Shown here one piece after another: positions 17,161-26,888 of a stretch of 64,000 bases of DNA (position 1 is its first letter; each line of letters starts with the position of its first letter). A model generated the notes under the pieces. That model was not told the DNA's origin, made no database searches, and worked only from the letters and a program-made list of their open reading frames with translations. A program made the translations under genes and the position numbers. This stretch comes from Bacteroidota bacterium (lineage in GTDB: Bacteria; Bacteroidota; Bacteroidia; NS11-12g; UBA955), in contig JAIYAW010000009.1 of NCBI GenBank assembly GCA_027488835.1, positions 186,001 through 250,000 on the forward strand, in the 5' to 3' direction.

Positions 17161-18003
17161 TTATTGCTGATTTTTTAGAAGGCAGTGAATTTTAATGCAT
17201 TCCACGGCCTCTTTCACATCGTGAACCCTTAAAATATTTGCACCGCGTTCCAAGGCAATCATATTTAATGCAGTTGTTCCATTGAGCGCTTCATTTGCAT
17301 TGATTGCTAGGGGTTTGTAGATCATGCTTTTTCGCGAAATACCCGCCAAAATAGGGATATTGAGGGACTGGAAAACGTTCATGTATTGCATCAGTTTGTA
17401 ATTGTGCTCAACGGTTTTGCCAAAGCCAAATCCCAAATCAAGTGCCCAATTATAGATTCCAAGTGCATCAAACGACTTCTTTTTTTGAATGAAGTAGGAA
17501 AGAAGGTCATTCACAACATTGTCATAGGATGGATTGTTTTGCATTGTTTGTGAATCTCCTTGTCGGTGCATCGCTATATAGGGGATTTGCGATTGAGCGA
17601 TTAAAGGCAGCATTTCGGTGTCAAATTCACCCGCTGAAATATCATTGATAATGTCTGCACCAACTTCAATACAAGCCTTCGCAACTTGGGCATAAAAGGT
17701 ATCAACGCTGATCCATATTGAGGGAAATTCAGCCTTAATTGCTTCTATGGTTGGTATCAACTGAGACAATTCATCTTCAACAGACAAAAGGGTAGCGCCA
17801 GGTCTAGAACTTTGGGCACCCAAATCCAAAATCTTTGCTCCTTCGGCAATCATTTTTCTTGCCATTTCTAAGGCTGAGGAGGGATTGTAGGCCCGGCTTC
17901 CCTCAAAAAAAGAATCTTGGGTTAAATTAATAATTCCCATTGCCACTGGAATGTCAAGTGGCAATAAATTGCCCTTGTATTGGAAGCTGAAAGTTGAATT
18001 CAT
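17161..18003 (-). CDS. folP: Dihydropteroate synthase
   Basis: Condenses pABA with hydroxymethyl-dihydropterin diphosphate in folate synthesis. Motifs: MGIINLTQDSFFEG (equivalent of NVTPDSFSDGG, with Gln for the usual Pro), ILDLGAQSSRPGA, ISVDTF, DIINDIS, LDLGFGFGKT, AGISRKS and the closing RVHDV. The ATG at 18003 (MNSTFSFQYKG) is chosen; a longer frame beginning at 18027 would start inside the upstream fumC terminator. About 280 aa is normal. rpe follows after 37 nt. Confidence 0.93.
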   Translation of the reverse strand: MNSTFSFQYKGNLLPLDIPVAMGIINLTQDSFFEGSRAYNPSSALEMARKMIAEGAKILDLGAQSSRPGATLLSVEDELSQLIPTIEAIKAEFPSIWISVDTFYAQVAKACIEVGADIINDISAGEFDTEMLPLIAQSQIPYIAMHRQGDSQTMQNNPSYDNVVNDLLSYFIQKKKSFDALGIYNWALDLGFGFGKTVEHNYKLMQYMNVFQSLNIPILAGISRKSMIYKPLAINANEALNGTTALNMIALERGANILRVHDVKEAVECIKIHCLLKNQQ

Positions 18004-18010
18004 GAGATAT

Positions 18011-18038
18011 AAAAAAAGGGAGTACAAACTCCCTTTTT
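18011..18038 (-). terminator. Intrinsic terminator of fumC
   Basis: Perfect 11 bp stem AAAAAGGGAGT / ACTCCCTTTTT with a 4 nt loop, about 18 nt after the fumC stop on the minus strand, followed by seven U in that direction. It ends only 7 nt before the folP ATG. Confidence 0.85.
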
Positions 18039-18055
18039 CTGATTAATATTTTAAA

Positions 18056-19468
18056 TTATTTGATAGAGTCGTCTGGATTTCCAACCATGTTTTCTGGACG
18101 AACCCATTCGTTGAACTGTTCATCTGTAAGTAAGTTCAAAGCAATGGCAGCTTCTTTCAAAGTAGTGCCTTCTTTGTGTGCTTTTTTCGCAATTTTAGCA
18201 GCATTTTCATAACCAATATGGGTATTTAATGCCGTAACTAACATCAAACTTTGGTCAACCAATCTTTTAATATTGTCGTGGTTAGGTTCAATTCCAACCG
18301 CGCAATTGTCGTTGAAGCTCAAACAAGCTTGTCCCAACAAACGTGCACTTTGTAGCATGTTTACCGCAATTACAGGTTTAAATACGTTTAATTCAAAATG
18401 TCCTTGTGAAGCCGCAAATGAAACCGTTACATCGTTACCTAAAACTTGAGCGCAAACCATTGTAAGTGCTTCTGGTTGGGTAGGATTTACTTTTCCTGGC
18501 ATGATAGATGAACCTGGTTCGTTTTCAGGGATGCTGATTTCACCAATTCCACTTCTAGGACCAGAACTCAACATTCTAATGTCGTTTGCTATTTTGAAAC
18601 AACTCATTGCAGCGCGTTTTAGTGCACCGTGAAGTTCAACCATTGCATCATGGGCAGCCAATGCTTCAAATTTGTTTTCAGCTGTAATCAAAGGCAAACC
18701 AGTTTCTTTGGCAATCAATTCAGCCACCAATTCAGAATATCCTTTAGGAGTATTCAAACCGGTTCCAACAGCGGTACCACCTAAGGCCAATTCCGATGCT
18801 GGTAATAAAGCCCTATTGATTGCGGCAATGCCGTTTTCAAGTTGCGCTACATATCCACTAAATTCTTGTCCCAATGTTAAAGGAGTAGCATCCATGAAAT
18901 GGGTACGTCCAATTTTAACGATGTCTCTATATTCTCTTGCTTTGTGCTTTAAAGTAGTCTTCAAAGCTTGCATTCCTGGTAAGGTATAATCAACCACTTG
19001 TTTGAAAACCGCAATACTCATGGCTGTTGGGAAAGTGTCGTTACTGCTTTGACTTTTGTTTACATCGTCGTTTGGATGTAATACTTTATTTTCATCTAAC
19101 AAATTACCGCCTTGCATTACATGGGCTCTGTTTGCAACAACTTCATTCACATTCATGTTGCTTTGTGTACCAGAACCTGTTTGCCAAATTACCAAAGGAA
19201 ATTCTTTGTCTAATTTACCTTCAATAATTTCATCACAAGCGTTTGCTATTAAATTGTATTTTTCCTCAGATAAAACACCCAATTGAAAATTTGCTTTAGC
19301 AGCACATTTTTTCAATACACCAAAGGCGCGTATGATTTCAATTGGCATACTTCCTTCAGGACCAATTTTGAAGTTGTTTCTACTACGTTCAGTTTGTGCT
19401 CCCCAATAGGCATTTTCAGGTACTTTAACCTCGCCCATGGTATCGTGTTCAATGCGGTATTGTGTCAT
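18056..19468 (-). CDS. fumC: Class II fumarate hydratase
   Basis: Iron-independent fumarase of the TCA cycle. N-terminal [17 protein letters not shown] and the superfamily signature [11 protein letters not shown] are present, together with [14 protein letters not shown] and the catalytic-region motif [24 protein letters not shown] three codons upstream lies within the promoter -7 box, so the ATG at 19468 is preferred. About 470 aa is the standard length. The promoter region carries an inverted repeat at 19490-19520. Confidence 0.96.
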   Translation of the reverse strand: MTQYRIEHDTMGEVKVPENAYWGAQTERSRNNFKIGPEGSMPIEIIRAFGVLKKCAAKANFQLGVLSEEKYNLIANACDEIIEGKLDKEFPLVIWQTGSGTQSNMNVNEVVANRAHVMQGGNLLDENKVLHPNDDVNKSQSSNDTFPTAMSIAVFKQVVDYTLPGMQALKTTLKHKAREYRDIVKIGRTHFMDATPLTLGQEFSGYVAQLENGIAAINRALLPASELALGGTAVGTGLNTPKGYSELVAELIAKETGLPLITAENKFEALAAHDAMVELHGALKRAAMSCFKIANDIRMLSSGPRSGIGEISIPENEPGSSIMPGKVNPTQPEALTMVCAQVLGNDVTVSFAASQGHFELNVFKPVIAVNMLQSARLLGQACLSFNDNCAVGIEPNHDNIKRLVDQSLMLVTALNTHIGYENAAKIAKKAHKEGTTLKEAAIALNLLTDEQFNEWVRPENMVGNPDDSIK

Positions 19469-19476
19469 AACTTCCA

Positions 19477-19484
19477 CAAAAATA
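19477..19484 (-). promoter_or_regulatory. -7 box of fumC promoter (TATTTTTG)
   Basis: Minus-strand TATTTTTG ends 8 nt before the chosen fumC ATG. The inverted repeat at 19490-19520 lies immediately upstream, over the -33/spacer region. Confidence 0.55.
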
Positions 19485-19489
19485 AATCC

Positions 19490-19520
19490 TTCTTCTCACA
19501 CTATGAAAATGTGAGAAGAA
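19490..19520. promoter_or_regulatory. Inverted repeat upstream of fumC, candidate operator
   Basis: TTCTTCTCACA, 9 nt, then TGTGAGAAGAA: a perfect 11+11 bp dyad. It occupies the fumC promoter upstream of the -7 box. It could instead be a stem for terminating the preceding VWA gene, but no uninterrupted T run follows it. Confidence 0.5.
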
Positions 19521-19566
19521 AAATTATTGTTAAGTTGTACACCATGAAACGGGTTTCAGTGTTTCA

Positions 19567-21516
19567 TCAATCAATACCTTGCAAGCCTTTGCTCACGAAG
19601 AATTTATTCGAAAATGTCTTGCCTTCAACAATTACGGTAAGTATGTAAAGCCCGTCTGACATGTTACTTACATCAAATTGAACTTCTCTTGATTTAATTT
19701 CAGTTTTCTCTTGAATTAAACTTCCCCCCATACTATAAATACTCATTTTCTGTGCAGTGACATTCGATTTTAAATTGATATACTTTGTTGCTGGATTTGG
19801 AAAAGCAGTGATTTGAATTTGCTCATTTCCAAAAATATCAATTCTTGGCTCAATAGGATTGATTAGGGTGTCCTGGTTGTTGCAACCTTCCCATTGGCTA
19901 TATTTTTTCATGGTCTTTACAATTTGTGTGTTCAATAAATCCACATCTTCAACCACACCTGTTGGTTTGATATGTCCATTTCCAACTCCTGAATGATCGG
20001 TGATATAAATATAATCGCCACCAGTTCCAGCTGCCAAATACTTCATGCAGAACTCAGTTGATTTGTCAATACCGCTTGCAGTAATGGGAATTATTTTGAT
20101 TCCTTTTTCGGATGCTTGCTGCATCAATTTTTGTATGTCTTTGGCATTTTCAGAATGCGGAGGAGCATCTAATATCAAGAAAATAATTTTGGTTAAGGCT
20201 TTTTTGCTCCAATCCATTTCATTGATCGCCACATTTAATCCGCTGTGAACCGCTTCAGGAAAATCACCCCCGCCGCCAGCATATTGGTCGCTCACAAACG
20301 AAACCACATCGTCAATTCTGTTTACGAAAGGCATTTTTCTAGTTACATATTCATCTCCTTGGTCTTTGTAAAAAACCGACGATAATCGAATGGGAGAGCA
20401 AGGTGCGGATTTTTGCAATTTCATCATCACATCCATCAATTCTGCTTTGAGATAGCTAATTTCATCGCCCATTGACCCTGTGGCATCAACAACAAAGCAT
20501 ACGTCTACATCTGGATTTGTAGTGATATTTTCAGATACAACATAAGTGGCATATCCATTGCCTGTAGGTTTTATTTTGCCCAAATTCAATACCTTTTCAT
20601 TGATTGTGAGGGATAGATGATAAGATAATTTTTTATCTAAAATGCTTGCATTAAATGGATTGTACCAAAGTTCAGCTTTCCCTCTATTGTCAGTAACTGA
20701 TGTCCATAAAATATTGCCTTCATTGTCTTTTAGCGATACAGTTTCTCCAATTACTTTTTGTCCTTTGTTATTTTTAATTTCCACACCGAATCGGTGATTT
20801 AATAAATGAATACCCCAAATATTTTCTGCATTTTTAACTTCAGCATCGGTATGTGTTTTTTCGAATTTGTCCCAATTGTCCAAATCATTCCAAATGCCAG
20901 CCGTTAAAACATTTGCATTTCCTGCCTCTTCAGTGGTTTTGATGATTTTAGGTTTTTTAACAGATTTAGATTTTACACCTGATTCAATTTCCATTATTTT
21001 TTTGGTAGGAACTTTCGATATTTTTGAACGTGTTTTTATACCGGTCGATTCCGCAGTCGATTTTTCCAAAGAGGGTGCCAGAGAAGTAGATCGATCCTCG
21101 TCACCATAAGACCATTTGTACGCTGCTGAACTTGGGATTTTATCGTATGCATCAATTGAACCGTGGGTAGTTGTATTTCCTTCAATTTTTCTTTCAAGAG
21201 AATAAAGGTTCAATTTGTGCAACAGTTTCGGATTTTCGACTTCAATTTTTTTGTAAATGGCAACTTGTTTCGATTTGGTATTGCTCAATTCTAAGTTGTA
21301 TGTTCCTGGTGTTAATTTCTGAAACGCCCATTCTTGGGTATTGGTTAAATAGCAGGAGTCGATTCTGTTTTTCAATGTATCCATTGCAACCAATTTCAAA
21401 GAATCGCAATGAATGTTTGTTTTGGGTTGAATCTTGCTTTTGGATTTTGGCAAATTTGTGAAAACGCTGGCGGAAAGTATCAATCCTGCACCCAAAGTAA
21501 ATAGTGTATTTTTCAT
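19567..21516 (-). CDS. Secreted VWA-domain protein with T9SS type A sorting domain
   Basis: Signal peptide at the ATG 21516 (MKNTLFTLGAGLILSASVFT); an upstream frame extension of 12 codons is rejected because it would precede the signal peptide. About 30-230 is a low-similarity Lys/Ser-rich region, followed by a beta-sandwich-like carrier segment. The von Willebrand A domain (about 330-530) has a MIDAS-like site DATGSMG, then GGGGDFPEAVH and ILDAPPH. The C-terminal ~75 residues are a type A sorting domain (AFPNPATKYINLKS, ending NKFFVSKG). The protein is probably exported by T9SS and attached to the cell surface. Ligand unknown. Confidence 0.87.
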   Translation of the reverse strand: MKNTLFTLGAGLILSASVFTNLPKSKSKIQPKTNIHCDSLKLVAMDTLKNRIDSCYLTNTQEWAFQKLTPGTYNLELSNTKSKQVAIYKKIEVENPKLLHKLNLYSLERKIEGNTTTHGSIDAYDKIPSSAAYKWSYGDEDRSTSLAPSLEKSTAESTGIKTRSKISKVPTKKIMEIESGVKSKSVKKPKIIKTTEEAGNANVLTAGIWNDLDNWDKFEKTHTDAEVKNAENIWGIHLLNHRFGVEIKNNKGQKVIGETVSLKDNEGNILWTSVTDNRGKAELWYNPFNASILDKKLSYHLSLTINEKVLNLGKIKPTGNGYATYVVSENITTNPDVDVCFVVDATGSMGDEISYLKAELMDVMMKLQKSAPCSPIRLSSVFYKDQGDEYVTRKMPFVNRIDDVVSFVSDQYAGGGGDFPEAVHSGLNVAINEMDWSKKALTKIIFLILDAPPHSENAKDIQKLMQQASEKGIKIIPITASGIDKSTEFCMKYLAAGTGGDYIYITDHSGVGNGHIKPTGVVEDVDLLNTQIVKTMKKYSQWEGCNNQDTLINPIEPRIDIFGNEQIQITAFPNPATKYINLKSNVTAQKMSIYSMGGSLIQEKTEIKSREVQFDVSNMSDGLYILTVIVEGKTFSNKFFVSKGLQGID

Positions 21517-21637
21517 ATTGCTATTGATTTTAAAGTTAAATACGATACGCATGAAAAAGGTAAATGAGAATTGAAAATTATGTTAAAAATGGGTGTGAAG
21601 GATTTTATAGACAGATAAGTGTAAATGTGACACTTTT

Positions 21638-21668
21638 TTGAGGGACAATCTAGTTTTCGCTATATTTG
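21638..21668 (+). promoter_or_regulatory. maeB promoter, TTG - 20 bp - TATATTTG
   Basis: TTG at 21638-21640, a 20 bp spacer and TATATTTG at 21661-21668 match both elements of the Bacteroidota housekeeping promoter. The ATG follows 11 nt after the -7 box. The -33 TTG shares bases with a TGAGGGA heptamer (21639-21645). With the trxA promoter, the best promoter match in the window. Confidence 0.8.
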
Positions 21669-21679
21669 TAATATTGATT

Positions 21680-23950
21680 ATGGGAGATAAGAAGTTTTTA
21701 GATGCGTTAAGTTACCATGCAGATGGCAAGCCAGGTAAAATTGAAGTAGTTTCTACAAAACCAACACAAACACAGTTTGATTTGGCGTTGGCATATTCTC
21801 CGGGTGTTGCAGAACCATGTTTGAAAATTGCTGAAAATGTAGAAGATGTATATAAATATACTGCCAAAGGAAATTTGGTTGCAGTAATTACAAACGGTAC
21901 TGCGGTATTGGGTTTGGGAGATATTGGACCAGAGGCTTCGAAGCCTGTTATGGAAGGGAAAGGGGTATTGTTCAAGATATTTGCCGATATTGATGTGTTC
22001 GATATTGAATTGAATTGCAAATCGGTAGACGATTTTGTAAATACCGTAAAAGCCATGGAGCCAACTTTCGGTGGTATCAACTTGGAAGATATCAAAGCCC
22101 CGGAAAGTTTTGAAATTGAAGAGCGCTTGAAAGCAGAATTAAATATTCCAATTATGCATGATGATCAACACGGTACAGCCATCATTTCTGGTGCCGGTTT
22201 AATCAATGCGTTGAGAATTATCGATAAAAAAATTGAGGGTATACGTTTGGTAGTAAACGGAGCAGGTGCTTCGGCCATTGCTTGTACAAAGCTGTTTGTA
22301 TCCCTCGGAATCAAAAAAGAAAATTTGGTAATGCTCGATTCTAAAGGCGTTTTGCGCTCTGATAGAATCGACTTAGATAAATATAAAATTCAGTTTGCAA
22401 CAAGCCGTGATATCCATTCTTTAGAGGAATCATTGGTAAATGCCGATGTATTTGTGGGGTTGAGTAAAGGAAATATTTTGACGCCAGAAATGATTTTGTC
22501 AATGGCAAACGATCCAATCGTATTTGCGATGGCAAATCCAGATCCTGAAATTGATTATAATTTGGCAATTGCAACCCGTCCTGATTTGGTTATGGCAACG
22601 GGTAGAAGTGATTTTCCGAATCAAGTAAATAACGTTTTGGGTTTCCCATTCATTTTCCGCGGCGCGTTGGATGTTAGGGCAACTGCAATCAATGAAGAAA
22701 TGAAATTGGCTGCGGTTAGGGCCATTGCTGATTTGGCTTTAGAACCCGTTCCTGAAGTAGTAATGATGGCTTATAATGAGGGAAATATGTCGTTTGGAAG
22801 AAATTATATCATTCCAAAACCAATGGACCCTCGTTTGTTAACCACCGTAGCTCCTGCAGTAGCAAAAGCTGCCATGGATAGTGGAGTTGCCAAAGCACCA
22901 ATTACGGATTGGGAGGGATATAAAGATTCACTTAGGAAACGATTGGGATTGGATAACGACTTTGTGAATCGATTGATGACAAAGGCTAAACGCGATCCAA
23001 AACGTGTTGTTTTTGCAGAAGCTGACAATGTAAGAATATTAAGGGCTGCACAAGCTTGTGTTTCAGAAAATATAGCAAAACCAATACTTTTAGGTAAGCC
23101 TGAAGTAATTCAGCGCCTTTTGGATGAAAACGCTATTGAAATTCCAAATGTAGTAATCATCGATCCCCGCAGAGAAGATGAAAGCCGCGCTAAATATGGT
23201 CAAAAGTTATTCGAAAAGCGCTCTCGCAAAGGAATCAGTTATTACGAAGCTGAATACCAAATGCGTAATCGCAATTATTTCGGTGCCATGATGGTAGAAA
23301 ATGGAGATGCCGATGTATTTATTTCTGGTTTAACCAGAAGTTATCCTTTGGCGTTAAAACCTGCCTTAAGTTGCATAGGAAGAAGTGAAGGCTCTTCAAT
23401 CGTTTCTGGAATGCATATAATGATGTCTAAAACGGGCCCTATGTTTTTTGCCGACACAACTGTTCATATTGAATACAATGAAAATGAATTGTTTTGTATG
23501 GTTAGAGATGTTTACAAAAGGGTAAAATCTTTCCAAATAGAGCCGAGAATTGCCTTGATTTCATATTCTAATTTTGGCTCTAATTCTGGGAATTCTCCAG
23601 AAATGATGCGAAAAGTAGTAGAACGTTTACATACTGAATGTCCTGAAATTGTGGTTGAAGGGGAAATGCAACCCGTATATGCCATTGATGGTCAACTGCG
23701 TCAATCGCTGTTTCCATTTAATAAATTAGGAAATAAATCTGCCAATACATTTATTTTTGCCGATTTAAGCAGTGGAAATGCAGCTTATCAGTTAATGCGC
23801 ACAATGGGTGGACTAGAAGCCATTGGTCCCGTTTTACTTGGAATGAACAAAACTGCGCATATTTTACATCACAGTTCTAATGTACGTGAAATTTTAAACA
23901 TGGTAGCTTTGGGTGTTTGCGAAGCACAAGATAGATTGAAATCAAAATGA
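21680..23950 (+). CDS. maeB: NADP-dependent malic enzyme fused to a phosphotransacetylase-like domain
   Basis: Decarboxylates malate to pyruvate with NADP reduction. Residues about 1-420 are the malic enzyme part ([43 protein letters not shown] for nucleotide binding). About 430-755 are a PTA_PTB domain ([18 protein letters not shown]), thought to be regulatory in this family. The chosen ATG (21680, [10 protein letters not shown]) lies after the promoter; an upstream in-frame TTG overlaps the -33 element. The stop overlaps the next gene's ATG by 4 bp. About 757 aa is normal for MaeB. Confidence 0.95.
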   Translation: MGDKKFLDALSYHADGKPGKIEVVSTKPTQTQFDLALAYSPGVAEPCLKIAENVEDVYKYTAKGNLVAVITNGTAVLGLGDIGPEASKPVMEGKGVLFKIFADIDVFDIELNCKSVDDFVNTVKAMEPTFGGINLEDIKAPESFEIEERLKAELNIPIMHDDQHGTAIISGAGLINALRIIDKKIEGIRLVVNGAGASAIACTKLFVSLGIKKENLVMLDSKGVLRSDRIDLDKYKIQFATSRDIHSLEESLVNADVFVGLSKGNILTPEMILSMANDPIVFAMANPDPEIDYNLAIATRPDLVMATGRSDFPNQVNNVLGFPFIFRGALDVRATAINEEMKLAAVRAIADLALEPVPEVVMMAYNEGNMSFGRNYIIPKPMDPRLLTTVAPAVAKAAMDSGVAKAPITDWEGYKDSLRKRLGLDNDFVNRLMTKAKRDPKRVVFAEADNVRILRAAQACVSENIAKPILLGKPEVIQRLLDENAIEIPNVVIIDPRREDESRAKYGQKLFEKRSRKGISYYEAEYQMRNRNYFGAMMVENGDADVFISGLTRSYPLALKPALSCIGRSEGSSIVSGMHIMMSKTGPMFFADTTVHIEYNENELFCMVRDVYKRVKSFQIEPRIALISYSNFGSNSGNSPEMMRKVVERLHTECPEIVVEGEMQPVYAIDGQLRQSLFPFNKLGNKSANTFIFADLSSGNAAYQLMRTMGGLEAIGPVLLGMNKTAHILHHSSNVREILNMVALGVCEAQDRLKSK

Positions 23951-24387
23951 AAGTAAAACAAATCAATTTTGAATCTAGAGAATATTTCCAAACTTTGGGA
24001 TTAAGATATGATGTTTTACGTCGACCATTACACATTCATTTCAATTTAAATGATTTAAAAACGGAAAGCAGCGATATCCATATCGCTGCTTTTTTTAATA
24101 CCCAAATAGTAGGCTGTTTGATATTATCTGAAATATCAGATAAACCATTTTTTTACAAGATGCGACAGGTTGCAGTGCATACTGACTTTCAAAGAAAAGG
24201 AGTAGGCCAGTTGATGGTTGAATTTTGTGAAAAACTAACTGTTGATAAAGGTATGAAATCGATTGAATTACATGCCAGAGAAACCGCAGTGCCTTTTTAC
24301 TTGTCAATGGAATATATCATTGTTGGCAATCCGTTTTTAGAGGTTAATATCCCTCATTTTAAAATGACCAAAGAATTGGATTTTTAA
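23947..24387 (+). CDS. GNAT-family N-acetyltransferase, translationally coupled to maeB
   Basis: Acetyl-CoA-dependent acyltransferase of unknown substrate. The N-terminal phrase LRYDVLRRPL and the core motif MRQVAVHTDFQRKGVGQLM (acetyl-CoA pyrophosphate loop RKGVG) identify the ElaA-like GNAT fold. The start overlaps the maeB stop as ATGA. The reading frame is intact, yet codons 40-50 encode a 12 bp stem plus seven T that look like an intrinsic terminator (24065-24096). The conserved N-terminus lies before the hairpin, so the gene does not simply start after it. Expression may therefore depend on read-through. Confidence 0.88.
   Translation: MKVKQINFESREYFQTLGLRYDVLRRPLHIHFNLNDLKTESSDIHIAAFFNTQIVGCLILSEISDKPFFYKMRQVAVHTDFQRKGVGQLMVEFCEKLTVDKGMKSIELHARETAVPFYLSMEYIIVGNPFLEVNIPHFKMTKELDF
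24065..24096 (+). terminator. Terminator-like hairpin inside the GNAT coding sequence
   Basis: A 12 bp perfect stem (24065-24076 with 24081-24092, core AGCAGCGATA/TATCGCTGCT), loop TCCA, and a run of seven T (24090-24096). It lies about 115 nt past the maeB stop and within the overlapping GNAT gene. By form it is as strong as the intergenic terminators in this window. Function is inferred. Confidence 0.75.
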
Positions 24388-24458
24388 GGGTCAGTTCTAT
24401 TTGAGCCAACGAAATCTTACTTTCTTCGATTTCCTTAACGGATTTAATTGCAGTTTCC

Positions 24459-24466
24459 TATCTTTG
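24459..24466 (+). promoter_or_regulatory. -7 box of rseP promoter (TATCTTTG)
   Basis: TATCTTTG ends 9 nt before the rseP ATG. No good TTG at -33. Confidence 0.55.
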
Positions 24467-24475
24467 TAAGAATAT

Positions 24476-25852
24476 ATGAGTACAATAATCACAATTCTTC
24501 AGTTTGTATTAGCCTTAGGTATTTTAGTTACTTTACACGAGTTAGGTCATTTTTTGGCAGCGCGCGCATTCGGAATTAAAGTTGAGAAATTCTATTTGTT
24601 TTTCGATGCTTGGGGATTCAAATTATTCAAATTTAAAAAAGGCGATACAGAATACGGTATTGGTTGGTTGCCTTTGGGAGGATATGTGAAAATTGCCGGT
24701 ATGGTTGACGAAAGTTTAGATACCAAACAATTGAAGACTGAACCGGAAGCTTGGGAGTTCCGTTCTAAGCCAGCTTGGCAACGTTTGATTGTTATGGTAG
24801 GTGGTGTATTCGTGAACCTTGTTCTGGGTATTGTAATTATTTCAGGTTTAACATATTCTCAGGGTGATTCATTCATTCCTAACGAAGCAATTAATTCAAA
24901 AGGTGGTATTTATGCCGGTCCTGATGCCCGTAAATTGGGATTTAAATCAGGTGATCAAATAGTTGCATTAAACGGTAAGCCGGTGGTTGATCTTTTGGGT
25001 GAATTTGGTAATCCAAGTTTCTTAATGGCTGACAAAAAAACTGTTTCAATTAAAAGATTGGCATCAAAAGATTTAAATACTGCCGTTTACACCGATACAA
25101 CCATTACTTTGCCTAATAACTTCGAAGAAGTGATTACAAAGGCAATGAAGAGCGAAATGCCATTCTTTGCACCACGTTATCAATTTGAAGTAAAAACTGT
25201 TGTTAAAGGTGGTTCTGCCGACAAAGCGGGTGTTATAGATGGGGATCGCATTTTGGCTATTGATAGTCAAAATATTGGATCCTTCTTTGAATTAAAAGAA
25301 ACATTAAAAGCAAAAGGTGGCAAGACTGCGGATTTTACTGTGTTGTCTAAAGATGGCAAAACAACCAAAAAGTATATTTCAATTACCGACGAAGGAACCA
25401 TAGGCTTCCAACCTAAGTTTGTTGGTTTTGAGGGATTAGAAAAAACCATCAAATACGGATTGGGTGAATCAATGGTGAAAGGGGTTGAAAAATCGTTCAC
25501 GTTGATTTCTGCAAACGCAAAAGGTTTGGGTAAAGTGGTATCAGGTAAAACCAACGCCAAAAATTCGTTGGCTGGTCCTATTGGCATTGCTCAAATGTAT
25601 GGCAGCACTTGGGATTGGATCAATTTCTGGTCGCTTACAGCCATGTTGAGTTTGGCACTTGCATTCATGAATATTTTGCCAATTCCAGCGCTAGATGGTG
25701 GACATGTGATGTTCTTGATGTATGAAATTATTACCCGTCGCCCTGTGAACGAAAAGGTTTTGTATGTTGGACAAATTATTGGAATGGTAATTTTGTTTAG
25801 CTTAATTGCCTTTATATTTTGGGTTGACATTGCCAGAGCATTGGGATTCTAA
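24476..25852 (+). CDS. rseP: RIP metalloprotease RseP (site-2 protease family)
   Basis: Intramembrane zinc protease of the S2P/M50B family, which cleaves anti-sigma factors and clears signal-peptide remnants. The HExxH site is in the first helix (LHELGHFLAAR, about residue 22). One clear PDZ domain (about 225-310) follows a divergent first one. The C-terminal motif NILPIPALDGGHVMF supplies the third zinc ligand. Four hydrophobic segments are visible. 458 aa is normal. Its TAA overlaps the hscB ATG by one base. Confidence 0.95.
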   Translation: MSTIITILQFVLALGILVTLHELGHFLAARAFGIKVEKFYLFFDAWGFKLFKFKKGDTEYGIGWLPLGGYVKIAGMVDESLDTKQLKTEPEAWEFRSKPAWQRLIVMVGGVFVNLVLGIVIISGLTYSQGDSFIPNEAINSKGGIYAGPDARKLGFKSGDQIVALNGKPVVDLLGEFGNPSFLMADKKTVSIKRLASKDLNTAVYTDTTITLPNNFEEVITKAMKSEMPFFAPRYQFEVKTVVKGGSADKAGVIDGDRILAIDSQNIGSFFELKETLKAKGGKTADFTVLSKDGKTTKKYISITDEGTIGFQPKFVGFEGLEKTIKYGLGESMVKGVEKSFTLISANAKGLGKVVSGKTNAKNSLAGPIGIAQMYGSTWDWINFWSLTAMLSLALAFMNILPIPALDGGHVMFLMYEIITRRPVNEKVLYVGQIIGMVILFSLIAFIFWVDIARALGF

Positions 25853-26358
25853 TGAGCAATGCATTTGAATTTTTTGATTTAGCACCAACATTGGCAATTG
25901 ATGCCAAATTGTTAAGGGCGAAATTTTTAAAAATTCAGCGCAATTCACATCCTGATTTTGGAGGTGATGTAAATACAGATTCAGAGTTGGCAAATACCTA
26001 TTTTGAAGTACTAAAATCACCAGAAAAACGCATTCAAGTTTTGCTTGAGTTGTATGCCAATAATTCACTTAATAACAATCTATTACCTGCTGATTTTTTG
26101 ATGGATATGATGGAGTTGAACGACGTTATTGACGATTCCAAAAGCGGTGATGAACAAGCTACACAACTAGCAAATACTGGATTAGATCAAATTAAATCGG
26201 CATTAGACAATCAAATGAGTGAATTCATGAAACAATGGGATTTAGGAGAAACAACAGTATCTTCTATGACTGATTGGACTGAATTAACAATTTGGTATCA
26301 AAAAATGAAATATTGGTCGCGTTTAAGAAAAAATTTAGACGGGATCAACGAAATATAA
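25852..26358 (+). CDS. hscB: Fe-S cluster co-chaperone HscB-like J-domain protein
   Basis: J-type co-chaperone expected to work with an Hsp70 on the Fe-S scaffold. The N-terminus NAFEFFDLAP and the HPD motif (SHPDFGGD, about residues 42-49) are clear. ANTYFEVLKSPEKRIQVLLEL matches the J-domain/HscB link, and PADFLMDMMELNDVI starts the HSCB C-terminal helical domain that contacts the scaffold. 168 aa fits. It overlaps rseP by one base (TAATG). No other isc gene is adjacent, so the assignment rests on the protein. Confidence 0.85.
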   Translation: MSNAFEFFDLAPTLAIDAKLLRAKFLKIQRNSHPDFGGDVNTDSELANTYFEVLKSPEKRIQVLLELYANNSLNNNLLPADFLMDMMELNDVIDDSKSGDEQATQLANTGLDQIKSALDNQMSEFMKQWDLGETTVSSMTDWTELTIWYQKMKYWSRLRKNLDGINEI

Positions 26359-26389
26359 TGTTAGGGTATTAAATTCGAAGCGTATTTCA

Positions 26390-26884
26390 ATGTCAGAAAA
26401 GCAAATTATATTAAACCATGAAGATATTCAGTTGTTGATAAAACGATTGTCGTTGGAAATAGCTGAAAATCATGTAAACGAAAAACCACTTTGTTTGGTT
26501 GGTTTAAACGAAAGGGGTTATTTCATTGCAAAAGAAATATTTAGCAATTTGAAAGACATATTGCCAAATCAAACAATTGTAACAAACCAAATGTCTGTTT
26601 CTCGTTCCGAATTGAAACTAACAAATATCATTGAAAATATTCAAGATGTTACGGTTGTTATTGTTGACGATGTTGTAAACAGTGGTTATACTGCCATGAA
26701 AACGGTGGCATATTTCTTTGAAAATGGCTGTAATCAAATAGAAACTGCTTTTCTTGCTCAAAGAGAACATTTAAATTTTCCAATATTGGCAAATTATGTG
26801 GGACTTTCAATAGCAACTACTTTGAAAGACCATGTGTATTTTGACAATTCCAATCCACAACAAATCCAAATTTATCTAGCATAA
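26390..26884 (+). CDS. PyrR-like phosphoribosyltransferase family protein
   Basis: Type I phosphoribosyltransferase fold. The PRPP loop is VVIVDDVVNSGYTAMK (about residues 87-102), followed by a PyrR-like segment QREHLNFPILANYVGLSIAT that parallels RxHRELPIxADYVGKNIPT. It may have uracil phosphoribosyltransferase activity; RNA-binding attenuation as in Bacillus PyrR is unproven here. It begins 31 nt after hscB and ends 4 nt before the aminotransferase gene. pyrC lies about 4 kb away but not in the same operon. Confidence 0.78.
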   Translation: MSEKQIILNHEDIQLLIKRLSLEIAENHVNEKPLCLVGLNERGYFIAKEIFSNLKDILPNQTIVTNQMSVSRSELKLTNIIENIQDVTVVIVDDVVNSGYTAMKTVAYFFENGCNQIETAFLAQREHLNFPILANYVGLSIATTLKDHVYFDNSNPQQIQIYLA

Positions 26885-26888
26885 AATC

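Noticed and set aside
18003-18027. Longer folP start
   Set aside because: The extra codons lie in the fumC terminator hairpin; ATG 18003 matches the family.
21680-23950. Malic enzyme fused to phosphotransacetylase
   Set aside because: This is the normal MaeB architecture.
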